Below, one piece after another: positions 1 to 7,737 of a DNA stretch of 27,684 nt. The notes beneath the pieces were generated by a model, which saw only the letters and a list, made by a program, of their open reading frames with translations, had not been told where the DNA came from and ran no database searches. The stretch comes from a virus: the IMG/VR virus record IMGVR_UViG_3300021961_000487, positions 1 through 27,684 of that record; one strand, written 5' to 3'. Each line of letters starts with the position of its first letter. The first letter of the stretch is position 1. The translations under genes and the position numbers were made by a program.

Positions 1-291
1 ATACATAGATTTAATTCTAGCGAATTTCATACATGGAGGACTGCTTTTAGAGAATGTGTAAAACTCTCATCTTCTGTGATAAAGAACAGAAATAAGTATG
101 ACGATGAATATAGATTAGATGTATGGTGTGAAAACGCTAACGGAAATGAGTTTTCTCAAGAGTGTTTAAATGGTGCCCGTGCTGGAAGAGAGTACGGATA
201 TAAATTCAAAAACAGTCACGAAGATCTAAGAAAGATAAATGATTTTAATTTTTTAAAAGAACAATATGTTTTGGCGACGAGATCCGAATAA
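1..291 (+). CDS. C-terminal part of a conserved marine-phage protein (5'-truncated)
   Basis: The reading frame is open from base 1, so this is the 3' end of a gene beginning outside the window; the GTG at 76 is not needed as a start. About 96 residues are visible. They include a segment around TWRTAFRECVKLSS, then a WCENANG stretch and a GARAGREYG stretch, and the protein ends with an INDFNFLKEQY motif. This pattern is recalled from a conserved marine phage and bacterial family sometimes linked to glycosyltransferases, but no catalytic domain is visible in this fragment. It overlaps the next gene by 26 bases, so both belong to one rightward unit. Function is unknown. Confidence 0.7.
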   Translation: MHRFNSSEFHTWRTAFRECVKLSSSVIKNRNKYDDEYRLDVWCENANGNEFSQECLNGARAGREYGYKFKNSHEDLRKINDFNFLKEQYVLATRSE

Positions 292-1666
292 AAAGTATAT
301 TAAAATTGCTAATGAACTAGACAAGACCGGAAAAGGATTTTGTCTAGCAAAATGGAATATGGTCACTATCCACCTCCATACGGGCGATAATCATAGTTGC
401 TATCATCCTTCTATGCACAGAGTCAGCGTCGAAGAAGTTAAAGAAAATCCAGCAGCTCTACACAATAGCAAGTATAAAAAACAACAACGCAAAATGATGC
501 TAGAGGGAGAGCGTCCTCAAGAATGTTCTTATTGTTGGGCATTAGAAGATCTAGGGCAGATCAGCGATAGACATTTAAGAAGTTGGGAATTCGAAGAGAA
601 AAATTCCAGTCTCAACGAAATAAAAAATTTGCCATGGGATGCTGATGTTTATCCTAGATACATGGAATTGAGTTTCGGTTCCGAATGCCAAATGAAATGT
701 ATGTATTGTGCTCCTACTATCAGCAGTGCCTGGGAAGGTGAGATCAAAAAACATGGAGAGTATCCTTTAGAATATCTGCCTAACCGTAGACAATATGCTA
801 TTAATCCTAAAGGTCGAACTGTCTATAAAGAAGAAGATAATCCTTATATTGATGCTTTTTGGAAATGGTTTCCTGAATGTTATAAACATCTTAATACTCT
901 TAGAGTCACTGGAGGAGAACCTTTACTCAGTTCTAATTTTATTAAAATGTTAGATTATATAGAGGAAAATCCTAGACCAGATCTTCAATTTGCTATCAAC
1001 AGCAATATGAGTGTTCCTCAGAGAAATTTAGATAGATTTATCGCTCGTGCTAAATCACTGAAAGAAAATAATAAAGTAAAAGAAATAATGTTGTATACCA
1101 GCGTTGACACCTGGGGAGCACAAGCCGAATATATTAGAAATGGACTAGACTTAGAACAATGGGAAAGAAATGTTCATAGATATCTCGACGAAGTACCGAA
1201 TAGTAAATTAGGTTTTATGATAACTGTCAATCTGTTGAGCATTTATAATTTCGAAGAACTGTTAGATAAGATTTTAGAATTACGAGAAAAATACAATACT
1301 ATATTCAATCGACGAATACAGATGGATACTCCGTATCTATTAGAGCCGCCTCATTTAAGTTTACAGATTGCTAATGATGAGCAGATTCAACGGTTATATA
1401 GAGCTATAGATTATATGAATACACAGGTCGATAATCTAAGTTATAAAAAATTTGACAGTACTGAATTGTCTAAATTTCAACGAGTGGCTAAATGGGCAGA
1501 AGATAATAGATATGGCCCAGACCTGTTACCGACTATCCGAAGAGACTTTGTTTCTTTTGTTGACGAGCACGACAAGAGAAGAGGAACGAGTTTTTTAACT
1601 ACGTTCCCCAAAATGGTTAATGAATATAATCGATGGAAATTATTGGCTGATAAAATCGTCAGTTAA
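266..1666 (+). CDS. Twitch-type radical SAM protein
   Basis: The 466-residue protein carries the radical SAM cluster motif CQMKCMYC (Cys141, Cys145, Cys148), which binds a 4Fe-4S cluster and S-adenosylmethionine, followed by a GGEPLL motif near residues 216-221. An extra Cys pair (CSYC, residues 87-90) lies upstream of the core. Such proteins catalyse radical chemistry on peptides, sugars or other metabolites; the substrate here cannot be read from sequence. The start is the ATG overlapping the end of the preceding gene. The 3' end runs 27 bases into the convergent thyX gene. Similar twitch-domain proteins are common in marine phages and often sit near glycan or structural genes. The family call is firm, the role is not. 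Confidence 0.88.
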   Translation: MFWRRDPNKKYIKIANELDKTGKGFCLAKWNMVTIHLHTGDNHSCYHPSMHRVSVEEVKENPAALHNSKYKKQQRKMMLEGERPQECSYCWALEDLGQISDRHLRSWEFEEKNSSLNEIKNLPWDADVYPRYMELSFGSECQMKCMYCAPTISSAWEGEIKKHGEYPLEYLPNRRQYAINPKGRTVYKEEDNPYIDAFWKWFPECYKHLNTLRVTGGEPLLSSNFIKMLDYIEENPRPDLQFAINSNMSVPQRNLDRFIARAKSLKENNKVKEIMLYTSVDTWGAQAEYIRNGLDLEQWERNVHRYLDEVPNSKLGFMITVNLLSIYNFEELLDKILELREKYNTIFNRRIQMDTPYLLEPPHLSLQIANDEQIQRLYRAIDYMNTQVDNLSYKKFDSTELSKFQRVAKWAEDNRYGPDLLPTIRRDFVSFVDEHDKRRGTSFLTTFPKMVNEYNRWKLLADKIVS

Positions 1667-2323
1667 CGGAAATATTTCAGCTATCACTTTAGCACAGGCT
1701 ATGGCCACCTCTTGGTGTTCTTTCTGTGTACCATTAGCACTACGCAATTCGATAAAGTGAATCCAGCTTCGCAGTGTACCATTCATATATAAACGACTTT
1801 CAATAAGTCCTTCTGGTAACACAGCACGAGCCTGCTCTTTAGCTATACCTTTAGAAACAGCCCATTCGTAAACATCCTTGGCCTGATTAACGAGATCACG
1901 CTGTAGATTTTCCCATTGGTAGGCTATCTGGCGATGCTCATCATTTCTTAGATCTAATTCTATACTATTTTGTCGATTCTTGGTATCCTGTAGTCGTGCT
2001 TCTCTAAATACGAACGAGAGATCTTTAGTAGGGTCAGCATATCGCTGACTGAACTCTTGGAATGAGAAACTTCTGTGTCTGAGAATCTGTCTTGCGATGT
2101 CTCGGGTAGTTGTGATTTCGAGGCAGGCTGAGACCATTTCAAGTGGTGACCAGTGTTTGTGTTTGACCAAGTATCTGATGAGTTTTTCGGAGGTGTCTGT
2201 GTTGAGTTGATTGGAGGGATTGCTGACACGGGCACAATACGCGATAAGTTCTTGTGCATCCGAGATGCCCATATCTTTAAATCTACCTGTGGGCTGTGAG
2301 TAGGAAACGAGATTAACATTCAT
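1640..2323 (-). CDS. thyX: FAD-dependent thymidylate synthase ThyX
   Basis: ThyX methylates dUMP to dTMP using methylenetetrahydrofolate and reduced FAD, supplying thymidine for phage DNA synthesis. The signature RHR-x7-S is present as RHRSFSFQEFS (residues 82-92) followed by QRYAD. The C-terminal region has the expected RSWIHFIELR block. At 227 residues it has the usual family length. It is the last gene of the long leftward transcription unit, begins in an ATGA overlap with the upstream gene, and its 3' end overlaps the convergent radical SAM gene. The function is clear from motifs. Confidence 0.96.
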   Translation of the reverse strand: MNVNLVSYSQPTGRFKDMGISDAQELIAYCARVSNPSNQLNTDTSEKLIRYLVKHKHWSPLEMVSACLEITTTRDIARQILRHRSFSFQEFSQRYADPTKDLSFVFREARLQDTKNRQNSIELDLRNDEHRQIAYQWENLQRDLVNQAKDVYEWAVSKGIAKEQARAVLPEGLIESRLYMNGTLRSWIHFIELRSANGTQKEHQEVAIACAKVIAEIFPLTDDFISQ

Positions 2324-2634
2324 TTGTCACCTAATATATTTTGTGTTAAGTTTATAATATCTTGTTTGAGTCTATCGATATCAACCTGAAAATTAATGGT
2401 AATGATTTCTTCTTGAAAATCTCTGATTCCCTCAGAGAGTTTTTCAATGATAGCATCTTCATCGGCGAGATTCAATTGTTCCGGAAGATCGATTTCCCAA
2501 ACTCTACCGTCATTAAAAGTTAGCTCTACTCCATTGATATACTTGATGGGCATTGAGCTCATGTATATCTCTTCAAATACTTCGGGCCACTCTTTTATAA
2601 CATCTTTTGGAGGCTTGAAGTATTTTTTAGGCAC
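2320..2634 (-). CDS. Conserved phage hypothetical protein, 104 aa
   Basis: The product is an acidic 104-residue protein without signal peptide or membrane segment. Recognisable blocks are EWPEVFEEIYM, DGRVWEIDLP and a C-terminal FQVDIDRLKQDI stretch, a pattern recalled from T4-like marine phages but without known function. It overlaps thyX by four bases (ATGA) and the upstream gene by eight, so it is translated as part of the operon. No catalytic motif is seen. Confidence 0.8.
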   Translation of the reverse strand: MPKKYFKPPKDVIKEWPEVFEEIYMSSMPIKYINGVELTFNDGRVWEIDLPEQLNLADEDAIIEKLSEGIRDFQEEIITINFQVDIDRLKQDIINLTQNILGDK

Positions 2635-3247
2635 TAGCTTCTTCTGATACCTTTACCGTCTTTTTCTTCGGCGGATCTAGTTCATCTGCTTGTTTACGTA
2701 ATCTAGCAGCTTCTTTGTACATAGCATCTGCTTGACTGCGATATGATTTAGCTAAATCAGTGTCAGACAATACTCCATCAGTCTTAACTTCGGGAGCCGG
2801 AGCCTGTTCCATTAGATCTTTAACTTTAGCAACTTCTTTTACTTCAGATTTATTTGAACTTGCTGTGATAGCTAGATCTTCAACTTTTACACCTCGCTGT
2901 TCTGCGATTAAATTGTTGAGCTCATCTAAAGAAATAACTGTAGTTGTGCTAGGCGTCATTTCTACATCTTTAGTAGGAACACGGATTAGGTTCCGATTTT
3001 GATGTAAAGCAGCTAACATCGGTTTTCCGTCTGGAAAATATCGAATAGAAAGGATTTCACCGAACTCGAACGTGTCCTGTGCTTGTTGACTTTCGACAAG
3101 GTTGATAATGGAGTTATGATACACATCATCTAAACTCGCTGTACCGACAACAAGACAGTGATCTGAGTCGTTCGGTAACGTTTTGAAAACTACCAAGATT
3201 TTTGCCTTGTTAGACTTCATACGACCTACATGTTTAATATTAGCCAT
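2627..3247 (-). CDS. Conserved phage hypothetical protein with charged C-terminus
   Basis: This 206-residue protein has a folded-looking N-terminal half (about residues 1-110, with strand-rich blocks such as KAKILVVFKTLP and CLVVGTASLDDVYH) and a C-terminal half rich in Lys, Glu and Ala that is probably helical or disordered (residues 125-206, with YRSQADAMYKEAARLRKQADEL as a likely coiled coil). I do not recognise a functional family. It overlaps both neighbours by eight bases and has coding character like them. Confidence 0.8.
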   Translation of the reverse strand: MANIKHVGRMKSNKAKILVVFKTLPNDSDHCLVVGTASLDDVYHNSIINLVESQQAQDTFEFGEILSIRYFPDGKPMLAALHQNRNLIRVPTKDVEMTPSTTTVISLDELNNLIAEQRGVKVEDLAITASSNKSEVKEVAKVKDLMEQAPAPEVKTDGVLSDTDLAKSYRSQADAMYKEAARLRKQADELDPPKKKTVKVSEEASA

Positions 3248-3470
3248 TTTCTTTTTGTCCTTCTGCTTTCGGTGTTACGCTCTCTAGGAATGATGCTAGT
3301 CTGTTATAGACTTTTCCGACTGATTCCATTTCTGCCGCTTTAAAAGCACCACGCTGTGTAGCAACATCGACAATGGTACGTAGAGCTCCGAGATCATTGA
3401 TAGTGAGTTCGGGTGCCTTAGCTTCTGACGGTTGTGCTTGCGGTTGTTCTTGTTTAACTTCTTCTGCCAT
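3240..3470 (-). CDS. Small conserved phage protein, 76 aa
   Basis: The protein has a low-complexity Gln/Ala/Pro-rich N-terminus (residues 1-22), then a compact helical block LTINDLGALRTIVDVATQRG continuing to the C-terminal VYNRLASFLESV. Proteins of this form recur in marine T4-like phages near replication genes; none has a known function that I can cite. Its stop is followed by the start of the next gene within an eight-base overlap, and its own start shares one base with the stop of the gene before it (TAATG). Confidence 0.78.
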   Translation of the reverse strand: MAEEVKQEQPQAQPSEAKAPELTINDLGALRTIVDVATQRGAFKAAEMESVGKVYNRLASFLESVTPKAEGQKENG

Positions 3471-3715
3471 TATATTCTCCTAAAATGTGGACAGGCTAAC
3501 ATAAAATATGTTAGTTCTTTTTCATCTTCAAATCCTATTGTAGCAGTATTATTGTCTAAACTTTGAATGAGACAATATCTACCTCTTAGTTTATATGTTA
3601 TCCAATCTTCGAGATCTTTTTCAAAAAGTTGATGCTTTATTTTGATCCGAGCAAAATGCGGAGGGATCCATGATAAAGATCTTTTGTTCAAGATGTTTAA
3701 CGGATTAAGATTCAT
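3470..3715 (-). CDS. Small conserved phage protein, 81 aa
   Basis: The 81-residue product ends in the block GFEDEKELTYFMLACPHFRR, a pattern recalled from short marine-phage proteins of unknown function. The N-terminal half is basic. Five bases upstream of its ATG lies a TAAATA box resembling a T4-type late promoter, and no convincing Shine-Dalgarno sequence is present, so the message may begin at or next to the start codon. The gene is separated from its upstream neighbour by 33 bases, an unusual gap for this operon. Confidence 0.78.
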   Translation of the reverse strand: MNLNPLNILNKRSLSWIPPHFARIKIKHQLFEKDLEDWITYKLRGRYCLIQSLDNNTATIGFEDEKELTYFMLACPHFRRI

Positions 3716-3720
3716 GCTAG

Positions 3721-3728
3721 TATTTACG
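3721..3728 (-). promoter_or_regulatory. Late-promoter-like CGTAAATA box, 5 nt from ATG
   Basis: CGTAAATA followed by CTAGC and the ATG of the 81-residue gene. It lies in a 33-base gap of an otherwise overlapping operon, which favours a regulatory role. Confidence 0.4.
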
Positions 3729-3748
3729 GTGTTAGGAAGTTCGAGATA

Positions 3749-4138
3749 CTAATCTTGGTTCATTCTTTTTCGTAATGCTTTACCATATCCTAGTTTGCGG
3801 ATATCGCCCGAAAATAGGTAAAGTTCAAAAGCTGCCTTTTCAGCAATAACAGTTATGTCTTTCTTTGTTATATAATACGGGCTTTCAATGAAATTGTCAA
3901 GCCATACAAGTATTTGTGGAGTAATAGTGATTTCGTTTGGGAATTTGATCTTGTAGGTTTTTAGATCGGATTTTTCAATGATGTAGTTTATACCTTCTTC
4001 AGTAAGCCGTAGTCCGCCACTGTCTTTATTTCTTGTACTCCACCACCAAATACTTTTTTTAGAATTTATTATCTCTTCGTTAAATTCTTCTTCAGCAGCT
4101 TTTAGGAATACTTGTGTATAGACATCTTTGTTTTTCAT
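3749..4138 (-). CDS. Conserved phage hypothetical protein, 129 aa
   Basis: The 129-residue protein contains SIWWWSTRNKDSGGLRLTEE, a central hydrophobic ITPQILVWLDNFIESPYYI region, then an ELYLFSGDIRKLG block. This arrangement is familiar from marine phage hypothetical proteins and suggests a small folded domain, possibly winged-helix-like, but that is inference. It starts in an ATGA overlap with the upstream gene. No catalytic residues can be proposed. Confidence 0.78.
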   Translation of the reverse strand: MKNKDVYTQVFLKAAEEEFNEEIINSKKSIWWWSTRNKDSGGLRLTEEGINYIIEKSDLKTYKIKFPNEITITPQILVWLDNFIESPYYITKKDITVIAEKAAFELYLFSGDIRKLGYGKALRKRMNQD

Positions 4139-4428
4139 TTTTTCGACGTGATGATTTCGCCCTGTGTCAATTTGACAACTTGAAAATCTTCTGTCTTAAA
4201 CAGTTTGTTTAATTTTTTTGCTAGGTTGTATGCGTGGCCAGGATTAGAAAAACTTACCTTCTTATATTTAGGTCCAGGGTAACTAGATATCAAGCTACCG
4301 CTTTTTAAATTGAAAGGTTTGCCTAAATAAAAGACAGCCCAAATAGCATCAGACTCGAGAATCTGATCTACCTTAAAATTTTCCTTGTTAGCATACTCTA
4401 ACAGTATCTTTGGCTTGGGTCTACTCAT
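4135..4428 (-). CDS. Conserved phage hypothetical protein, 97 aa
   Basis: The 97-residue basic protein has the block YPGPKYKKVSFSNPGHAYNL followed by AKKLNKLFKTEDFQVV, a combination recalled from marine phage proteins of unknown role. The upstream gap of 38 bases contains a GATAAATA box at 4456-4463, a plausible late promoter about 27 bases before the ATG. It is coupled to the downstream gene by ATGA. Confidence 0.78.
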   Translation of the reverse strand: MSRPKPKILLEYANKENFKVDQILESDAIWAVFYLGKPFNLKSGSLISSYPGPKYKKVSFSNPGHAYNLAKKLNKLFKTEDFQVVKLTQGEIITSKK

Positions 4429-4455
4429 TTATTTCTCTACAATAATACACGCATA

Positions 4456-4463
4456 TATTTATC
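4456..4463 (-). promoter_or_regulatory. Late-promoter-like GATAAATA box with normal leader
   Basis: GATAAATA lies in the 38-base gap upstream of the 97-residue gene, about 27 bases before its ATG, so it would give a short leader of around 20 bases. It is the conventional counterpart to the boxes that touch start codons. Confidence 0.45.
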
Positions 4464-4466
4464 TTT

Positions 4467-4715
4467 TTAAAATATACCCCCATCCATCTGTACTGTTATT
4501 TGCTGTTGTTCGGGAGTCAGTTTGTCCAATTTCGCATGTATTTCTTGGATATGTTTACCTAGTTTAGTTGTTAATAGACTAAGGTCAGTGACGAGTTCAC
4601 GTGCTTCATGAACAGTGATCCGTATTTCTTTTTGATTGGTTTTTTCAGCAGTAACCAACCGTTGTACTAGTCTTTCTACACTAGGTAGTTGAATTGAAAT
4701 TTTATCTTGAGACAC
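4467..4715 (-). CDS. Small helical protein with GTG start, 82 aa
   Basis: The start is a GTG preceded by AGAGG at a seven-base spacing, overlapping the end of the upstream gene by 14 bases. The 82-residue product is predicted to be mostly helical, with heptad-like runs such as VTDLSLLTTKLGKHIQEIHA that suggest a coiled coil. No family is recognised. It is the last gene before a short gap holding a late-promoter-like box. Confidence 0.7.
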   Translation of the reverse strand: MSQDKISIQLPSVERLVQRLVTAEKTNQKEIRITVHEARELVTDLSLLTTKLGKHIQEIHAKLDKLTPEQQQITVQMDGGIF

Positions 4716-5178
4716 TTGATAACCTCTGACGCATTTCTACTTCTGTCTTGAATGGGCCTTCATATTGATACCGTTGTAAAGTAATCAATTTAGGACAGAA
4801 ACTTTTGACCCAACCTTTGTCGAATCGAATCACATAGTAACCGGCACAGTAAAGACTTTTTGAATCCCCGCTCTTGGTAAACAGTGGAAGTTTTTTCTGG
4901 ATGTCGTACATGGCATTGTGTGGTTCGGCACTAGTAGGATATCCGTGAACTTCTAACGGGTCAGCATCACGTGCTTCTTTAAGAATCTTAACTACAAAAA
5001 AATCTTTACCAAATTGATCAGTTAGACTTTTTTTAGTTTCATATATCTTAACGCCCTTTTCATTACTCATAACAAATCGCTCATCCTCATTCTTTCTAAG
5101 GGTCGCGACTTTCTCTCCGTTCTCTTCGATGATCCAAAACTTATTATCGATAATCGGTTTGGCATGTATGTCTGTCAT
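4702..5178 (-). CDS. Conserved phage hypothetical protein adjacent to RNase H
   Basis: This 158-residue protein has an N-terminal strand-rich region (KFWIIEENGEKVATLRKNED) and a conserved C-terminal block CAGYYVIRFDKGWVKSFCPK followed by LITLQRYQYEGPF, which I recall from marine T4-like phages directly beside the 5' nuclease gene. The two cysteines of the C-terminal block are 17 residues apart; no metal site is evident. The start forms an ATGA overlap with the nuclease gene, so the two are translationally coupled and may act together in primer removal, which is inference only. Confidence 0.8.
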   Translation of the reverse strand: MTDIHAKPIIDNKFWIIEENGEKVATLRKNEDERFVMSNEKGVKIYETKKSLTDQFGKDFFVVKILKEARDADPLEVHGYPTSAEPHNAMYDIQKKLPLFTKSGDSKSLYCAGYYVIRFDKGWVKSFCPKLITLQRYQYEGPFKTEVEMRQRLSSVSR

Positions 5179-6161
5179 TGTGTATACCTCGCATTTAATG
5201 GCTCCGAATAACTTTGTGCTTGATCGGAAATCTTTTTAAGGTCGAAAAGATTACAGAACTTCATTAGTCTTATTCCGACCTGGCTAATATTTTTGTTAGA
5301 AGTGATTGCTTGATTGATAGTATCATTGATTACTTCTTTGATGTCGTCGGGTTGATGGCTAAGATCGATTAATCGACGATTGCGTTCATAATCTTCTAAG
5401 ACTCTGTGTTCTTGTCCATTGTGGTCAACCCATCTCTGAAGCATGAGATTGTTCCACGCAAATCCTTTGCTTTTACGATCTTCGAACGCTTCAGTAAGAC
5501 CCACCTTTTTGCTTGTGCCTTTAGTACGCACACCCGGATACGCTGAGAAGACATTATCACTGGTATCACCACGCATACATTTTTCAAACAAGAGCCATTC
5601 TGGATTTGGGGCTGCTTTTTCTTCGCCTGTCTTTTTGTCCTTGACTCTGTTACCTTTGGCATCATAATATCCGTCATGTGTTATGGTAATCTCGCTGACA
5701 CCGTTGTATTGTTTTACATTCGGAGCGATTAACTGCTCAAAGTCGCTGTCAGTGGAGATTATAACGTGTTGTGATTCGGGATGATTCTGTATCCATCCTG
5801 CTATAAGATCATCAGCTTCAAGCCGAGGATTATGTAAAACTGTACAGTTTGTTTTTTCTGACACGAATTCTTTAAATGTGTCAAATGCTTCCCAGAACAG
5901 TTTATCTTCTTCTTGTTCTCTTTCATTAAGAGCTGCTCTAGCATCACTGCGATTGCGTTTGTAAGGCTCGTAGTAGTCTTTACGCCATGAGCGACCTTCT
6001 AAACAGAAGATGACATGAGACCCATTAAAATCTTGCCAAGCCTTGCGTATAGAGTTTAATGTGATGTGAAAAGCCATGCCGATCTTAATATCAGCATCAC
6101 CGCGAATTACGTGTCTAGCACGAAAAAATGTGTTAGCAGTATCGACTAAAATATAGGTCAT
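5175..6161 (-). CDS. rnh: T4 RNase H-like 5'-3' exonuclease (FEN-type)
   Basis: The protein belongs to the FEN/5' nuclease family that removes RNA primers and flaps from lagging-strand fragments. Metal-binding acidic residues are in place: Asp7 (LVDTANTFFRARH), Glu115-Asp117-Asp118 (EADDLIAGW), Asp138 and Asp140 (STDSDFEQL), and the GDTSDN motif at 198-203 that precedes the helix-hairpin-helix region. The basic PYKRNR block near 67-71 fits the arch that threads single-stranded DNA. At 328 residues it is close to T4 RNase H in length. It sits in the replication operon with ATGA overlaps on both sides. Confidence 0.93.
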   Translation of the reverse strand: MTYILVDTANTFFRARHVIRGDADIKIGMAFHITLNSIRKAWQDFNGSHVIFCLEGRSWRKDYYEPYKRNRSDARAALNEREQEEDKLFWEAFDTFKEFVSEKTNCTVLHNPRLEADDLIAGWIQNHPESQHVIISTDSDFEQLIAPNVKQYNGVSEITITHDGYYDAKGNRVKDKKTGEEKAAPNPEWLLFEKCMRGDTSDNVFSAYPGVRTKGTSKKVGLTEAFEDRKSKGFAWNNLMLQRWVDHNGQEHRVLEDYERNRRLIDLSHQPDDIKEVINDTINQAITSNKNISQVGIRLMKFCNLFDLKKISDQAQSYSEPLNARYTQ

Positions 6162-6586
6162 GAAACCTCTGATTTGCCTTTAGAAATTGGTGTAACATTG
6201 ATATAGCCTGCTGGTCTATTAACATCTAGTCCTTCGTCGGAAAGCATCTGTCGAACAATATCTCTAAACCAACGATCGACGATTTCCTCCTCAGGATCAC
6301 CTTCAAAACCATATCCCTCTTGCTTTAATTTTAGCACAAAAAGCTCATTCCAGTCAAGTTCAAAAAAGCCGTTGCGGATGTTATCTGGATTTACTTTGGT
6401 ATCGAGCACAGATACCCAAGCCTCTCCTTTTTTGGTAGCACGTTCTTTTGGTGTTAGTTTGGCTAGTTCTTCGGCTTCTTGTGCTCTAACTGTTTCGGCA
6501 ACTGCTTTATCTCTAGCTTCTTCAAGAGCTTGTTTTTCTTCTTCTAATTTCTTAAGACCTGTAATTCGTTTAATAAAGTCTTTCAT
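6158..6586 (-). CDS. Conserved phage hypothetical protein with coiled-coil N-terminus
   Basis: I place the start at the ATG sharing one base with the queE stop (TAATG) rather than the GTG four codons upstream, giving 142 residues. Residues 10-45 form a Lys/Glu/Ala-rich coiled coil, followed by a globular part with GEAWVSVLDTKVNPDNIRNG and FFELDWNELFVLKLKQEGYG. This family is recalled from marine phages without known function. It is ATGA-coupled to the RNase H gene. Confidence 0.8.
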   Translation of the reverse strand: MKDFIKRITGLKKLEEEKQALEEARDKAVAETVRAQEAEELAKLTPKERATKKGEAWVSVLDTKVNPDNIRNGFFELDWNELFVLKLKQEGYGFEGDPEEEIVDRWFRDIVRQMLSDEGLDVNRPAGYINVTPISKGKSEVS

Positions 6587-7437
6587 TATGTTCCCCACTC
6601 ATTTTTAAATAAAGGTACCTGTAAGCGATCTGAATAGCGTAGGCCTGCTTTCATTGCTAGTTCTGCTACACGGCGATTATTTAATGTATAGACACTTTCA
6701 ACTCCGCCTACGGGCATTAGATAACAAGGACCACTAAATCCTTCTGCTCTATAAATGTCATAAGTTTCGATCGCTTCTTCAGCATCTTCCTCTGTGGCTA
6801 CAACAAATTTCAAATAGGTATAGCCAACTTCTTCATATTCGCAGACAACTTCGGGTCGGATAGCTTCATGCCGCTCCTCACCAGAACAACTTAATTTAGC
6901 ACTGACTGAAAATGTCAATCGATGATACCCTCGATTTTCCATACCCCAGTCTCGCAAGTAATCTTTAAAAGTTGGGGTTAGCTTTTGAGTACCATTCGTT
7001 TCAAATGTAATTTCTTTGAGGTCTTTCATCTTAGGATGATCTAACAGTTCGGGGTAAGCACGTTGCCACCCAAGCAACGGTTCTCCTCCTGTGATGACAA
7101 GGTGCTCGTCTCGCCATTCCTTGAATGGTAGAATTTCAGAGATTCTTTCTGCGATGGCGTCGCTAGTAAGCATTGGGCTAAGATCCTTAAAGCGAGGATC
7201 CCAGCTAGCATAGCTATCACAACCAGTAGAAACCAATGGAAGTTCTTCATATGTTTTAAAATAATGTACTCGAGAAGCTATATCTTCAACTTCTTTGCTC
7301 AGTTCCCCTTTAGGCATACCGAAGCCAGCACATTTAAAGTTACAACCGAATGTACGTAAGAAAACAGAAGGAACGCCCATAAAGCGTCCTTCACCTTGAA
7401 TGCTGTAAAACAGCTCTGCGATTTTTAGTTTACTCAT
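6586..7437 (-). CDS. queE: 7-carboxy-7-deazaguanine synthase QueE (phage type)
   Basis: QueE is a radical SAM enzyme that contracts 6-carboxytetrahydropterin to 7-carboxy-7-deazaguanine. The N-terminal FYSIQGEGRFMGVPSVFLR block (residues 10-28) is the family hallmark, and VITGGEPLL (114-122) is the radical SAM GGEP motif. FETNGT and the late SAKLSC block also fit. The cluster cysteines are unusual: Cys32 and Cys36 (GCNFKC) lack the normal third Cys two residues later; the likely third ligand is Cys73 in STGCDSYASW, after a 36-residue insert. The protein acts with the FolE, QueD-like and DpdA-like proteins of the same strand. It overlaps the MazG-like gene by eight bases. Confidence 0.93.
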   Translation of the reverse strand: MSKLKIAELFYSIQGEGRFMGVPSVFLRTFGCNFKCAGFGMPKGELSKEVEDIASRVHYFKTYEELPLVSTGCDSYASWDPRFKDLSPMLTSDAIAERISEILPFKEWRDEHLVITGGEPLLGWQRAYPELLDHPKMKDLKEITFETNGTQKLTPTFKDYLRDWGMENRGYHRLTFSVSAKLSCSGEERHEAIRPEVVCEYEEVGYTYLKFVVATEEDAEEAIETYDIYRAEGFSGPCYLMPVGGVESVYTLNNRRVAELAMKAGLRYSDRLQVPLFKNEWGT

Positions 7438-7702
7438 ATATGCTTGACCATGTTTTTAATTTTTCGAACTTGGCTTCTTTAGCATCATCAACTGCTTTAG
7501 AAGAAACAACTCCGATGTTTTCTAATAGTTCTATCATAGCCAACACATCACCGAGTTCAACTTCTAGATGTTCTCTATTAGTTAATGGCTTTCCTGGTTT
7601 CTTATTATCAAGACCAAATCGAAAGCACTTCGATACCGCTTGTGTGACTTCGGCGCATTCTTCTTGAAGAATGCTCATAATTTCTTGAGTTTTATTGTTC
7701 AT
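7430..7702 (-). CDS. MazG-like nucleotide pyrophosphohydrolase
   Basis: The 90-residue protein has the MazG/all-alpha NTP pyrophosphatase pattern: EECAE (residues 14-18, the EExxE metal motif) and ELGD (49-52, the ExxD motif). Such enzymes hydrolyse (d)NTPs or related nucleotides to monophosphates and pyrophosphate; in phages they may cleanse the nucleotide pool or alter (p)ppGpp. It is short, single-domain, and precedes queE. No Shine-Dalgarno is visible; instead a near-consensus promoter ends five bases before its ATG, so it may be read from a leaderless message. Confidence 0.85.
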   Translation of the reverse strand: MNNKTQEIMSILQEECAEVTQAVSKCFRFGLDNKKPGKPLTNREHLEVELGDVLAMIELLENIGVVSSKAVDDAKEAKFEKLKTWSSIYE

Positions 7703-7707
7703 AATAT

Positions 7708-7737
7708 ATTATACACTCTTTTCATCGTCGTTGTCAA
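7708..7737 (-). promoter_or_regulatory. Promoter TTGACA-N18-TATAAT ending at the MazG-like start
   Basis: Both hexamers are consensus (TTGACA 7737-7732; TATAAT 7713-7708) with an 18-base spacer. The predicted start of transcription falls within a base or two of the MazG-like ATG at 7702. That gene has no visible ribosome site, which fits a leaderless transcript that would then continue into queE and rnh. Confidence 0.6.

Noticed and set aside
5396-5677. 93-codon alternative frame within the RNase H gene
   Set aside because: It is another frame of a gene whose catalytic motifs are complete; composition is unlike a folded protein.
6587-6598. GTG start giving a longer 146-residue protein
   Set aside because: The ATG at 6586 shares a base with the queE stop (TAATG), the usual coupling in this operon, and is preferred.
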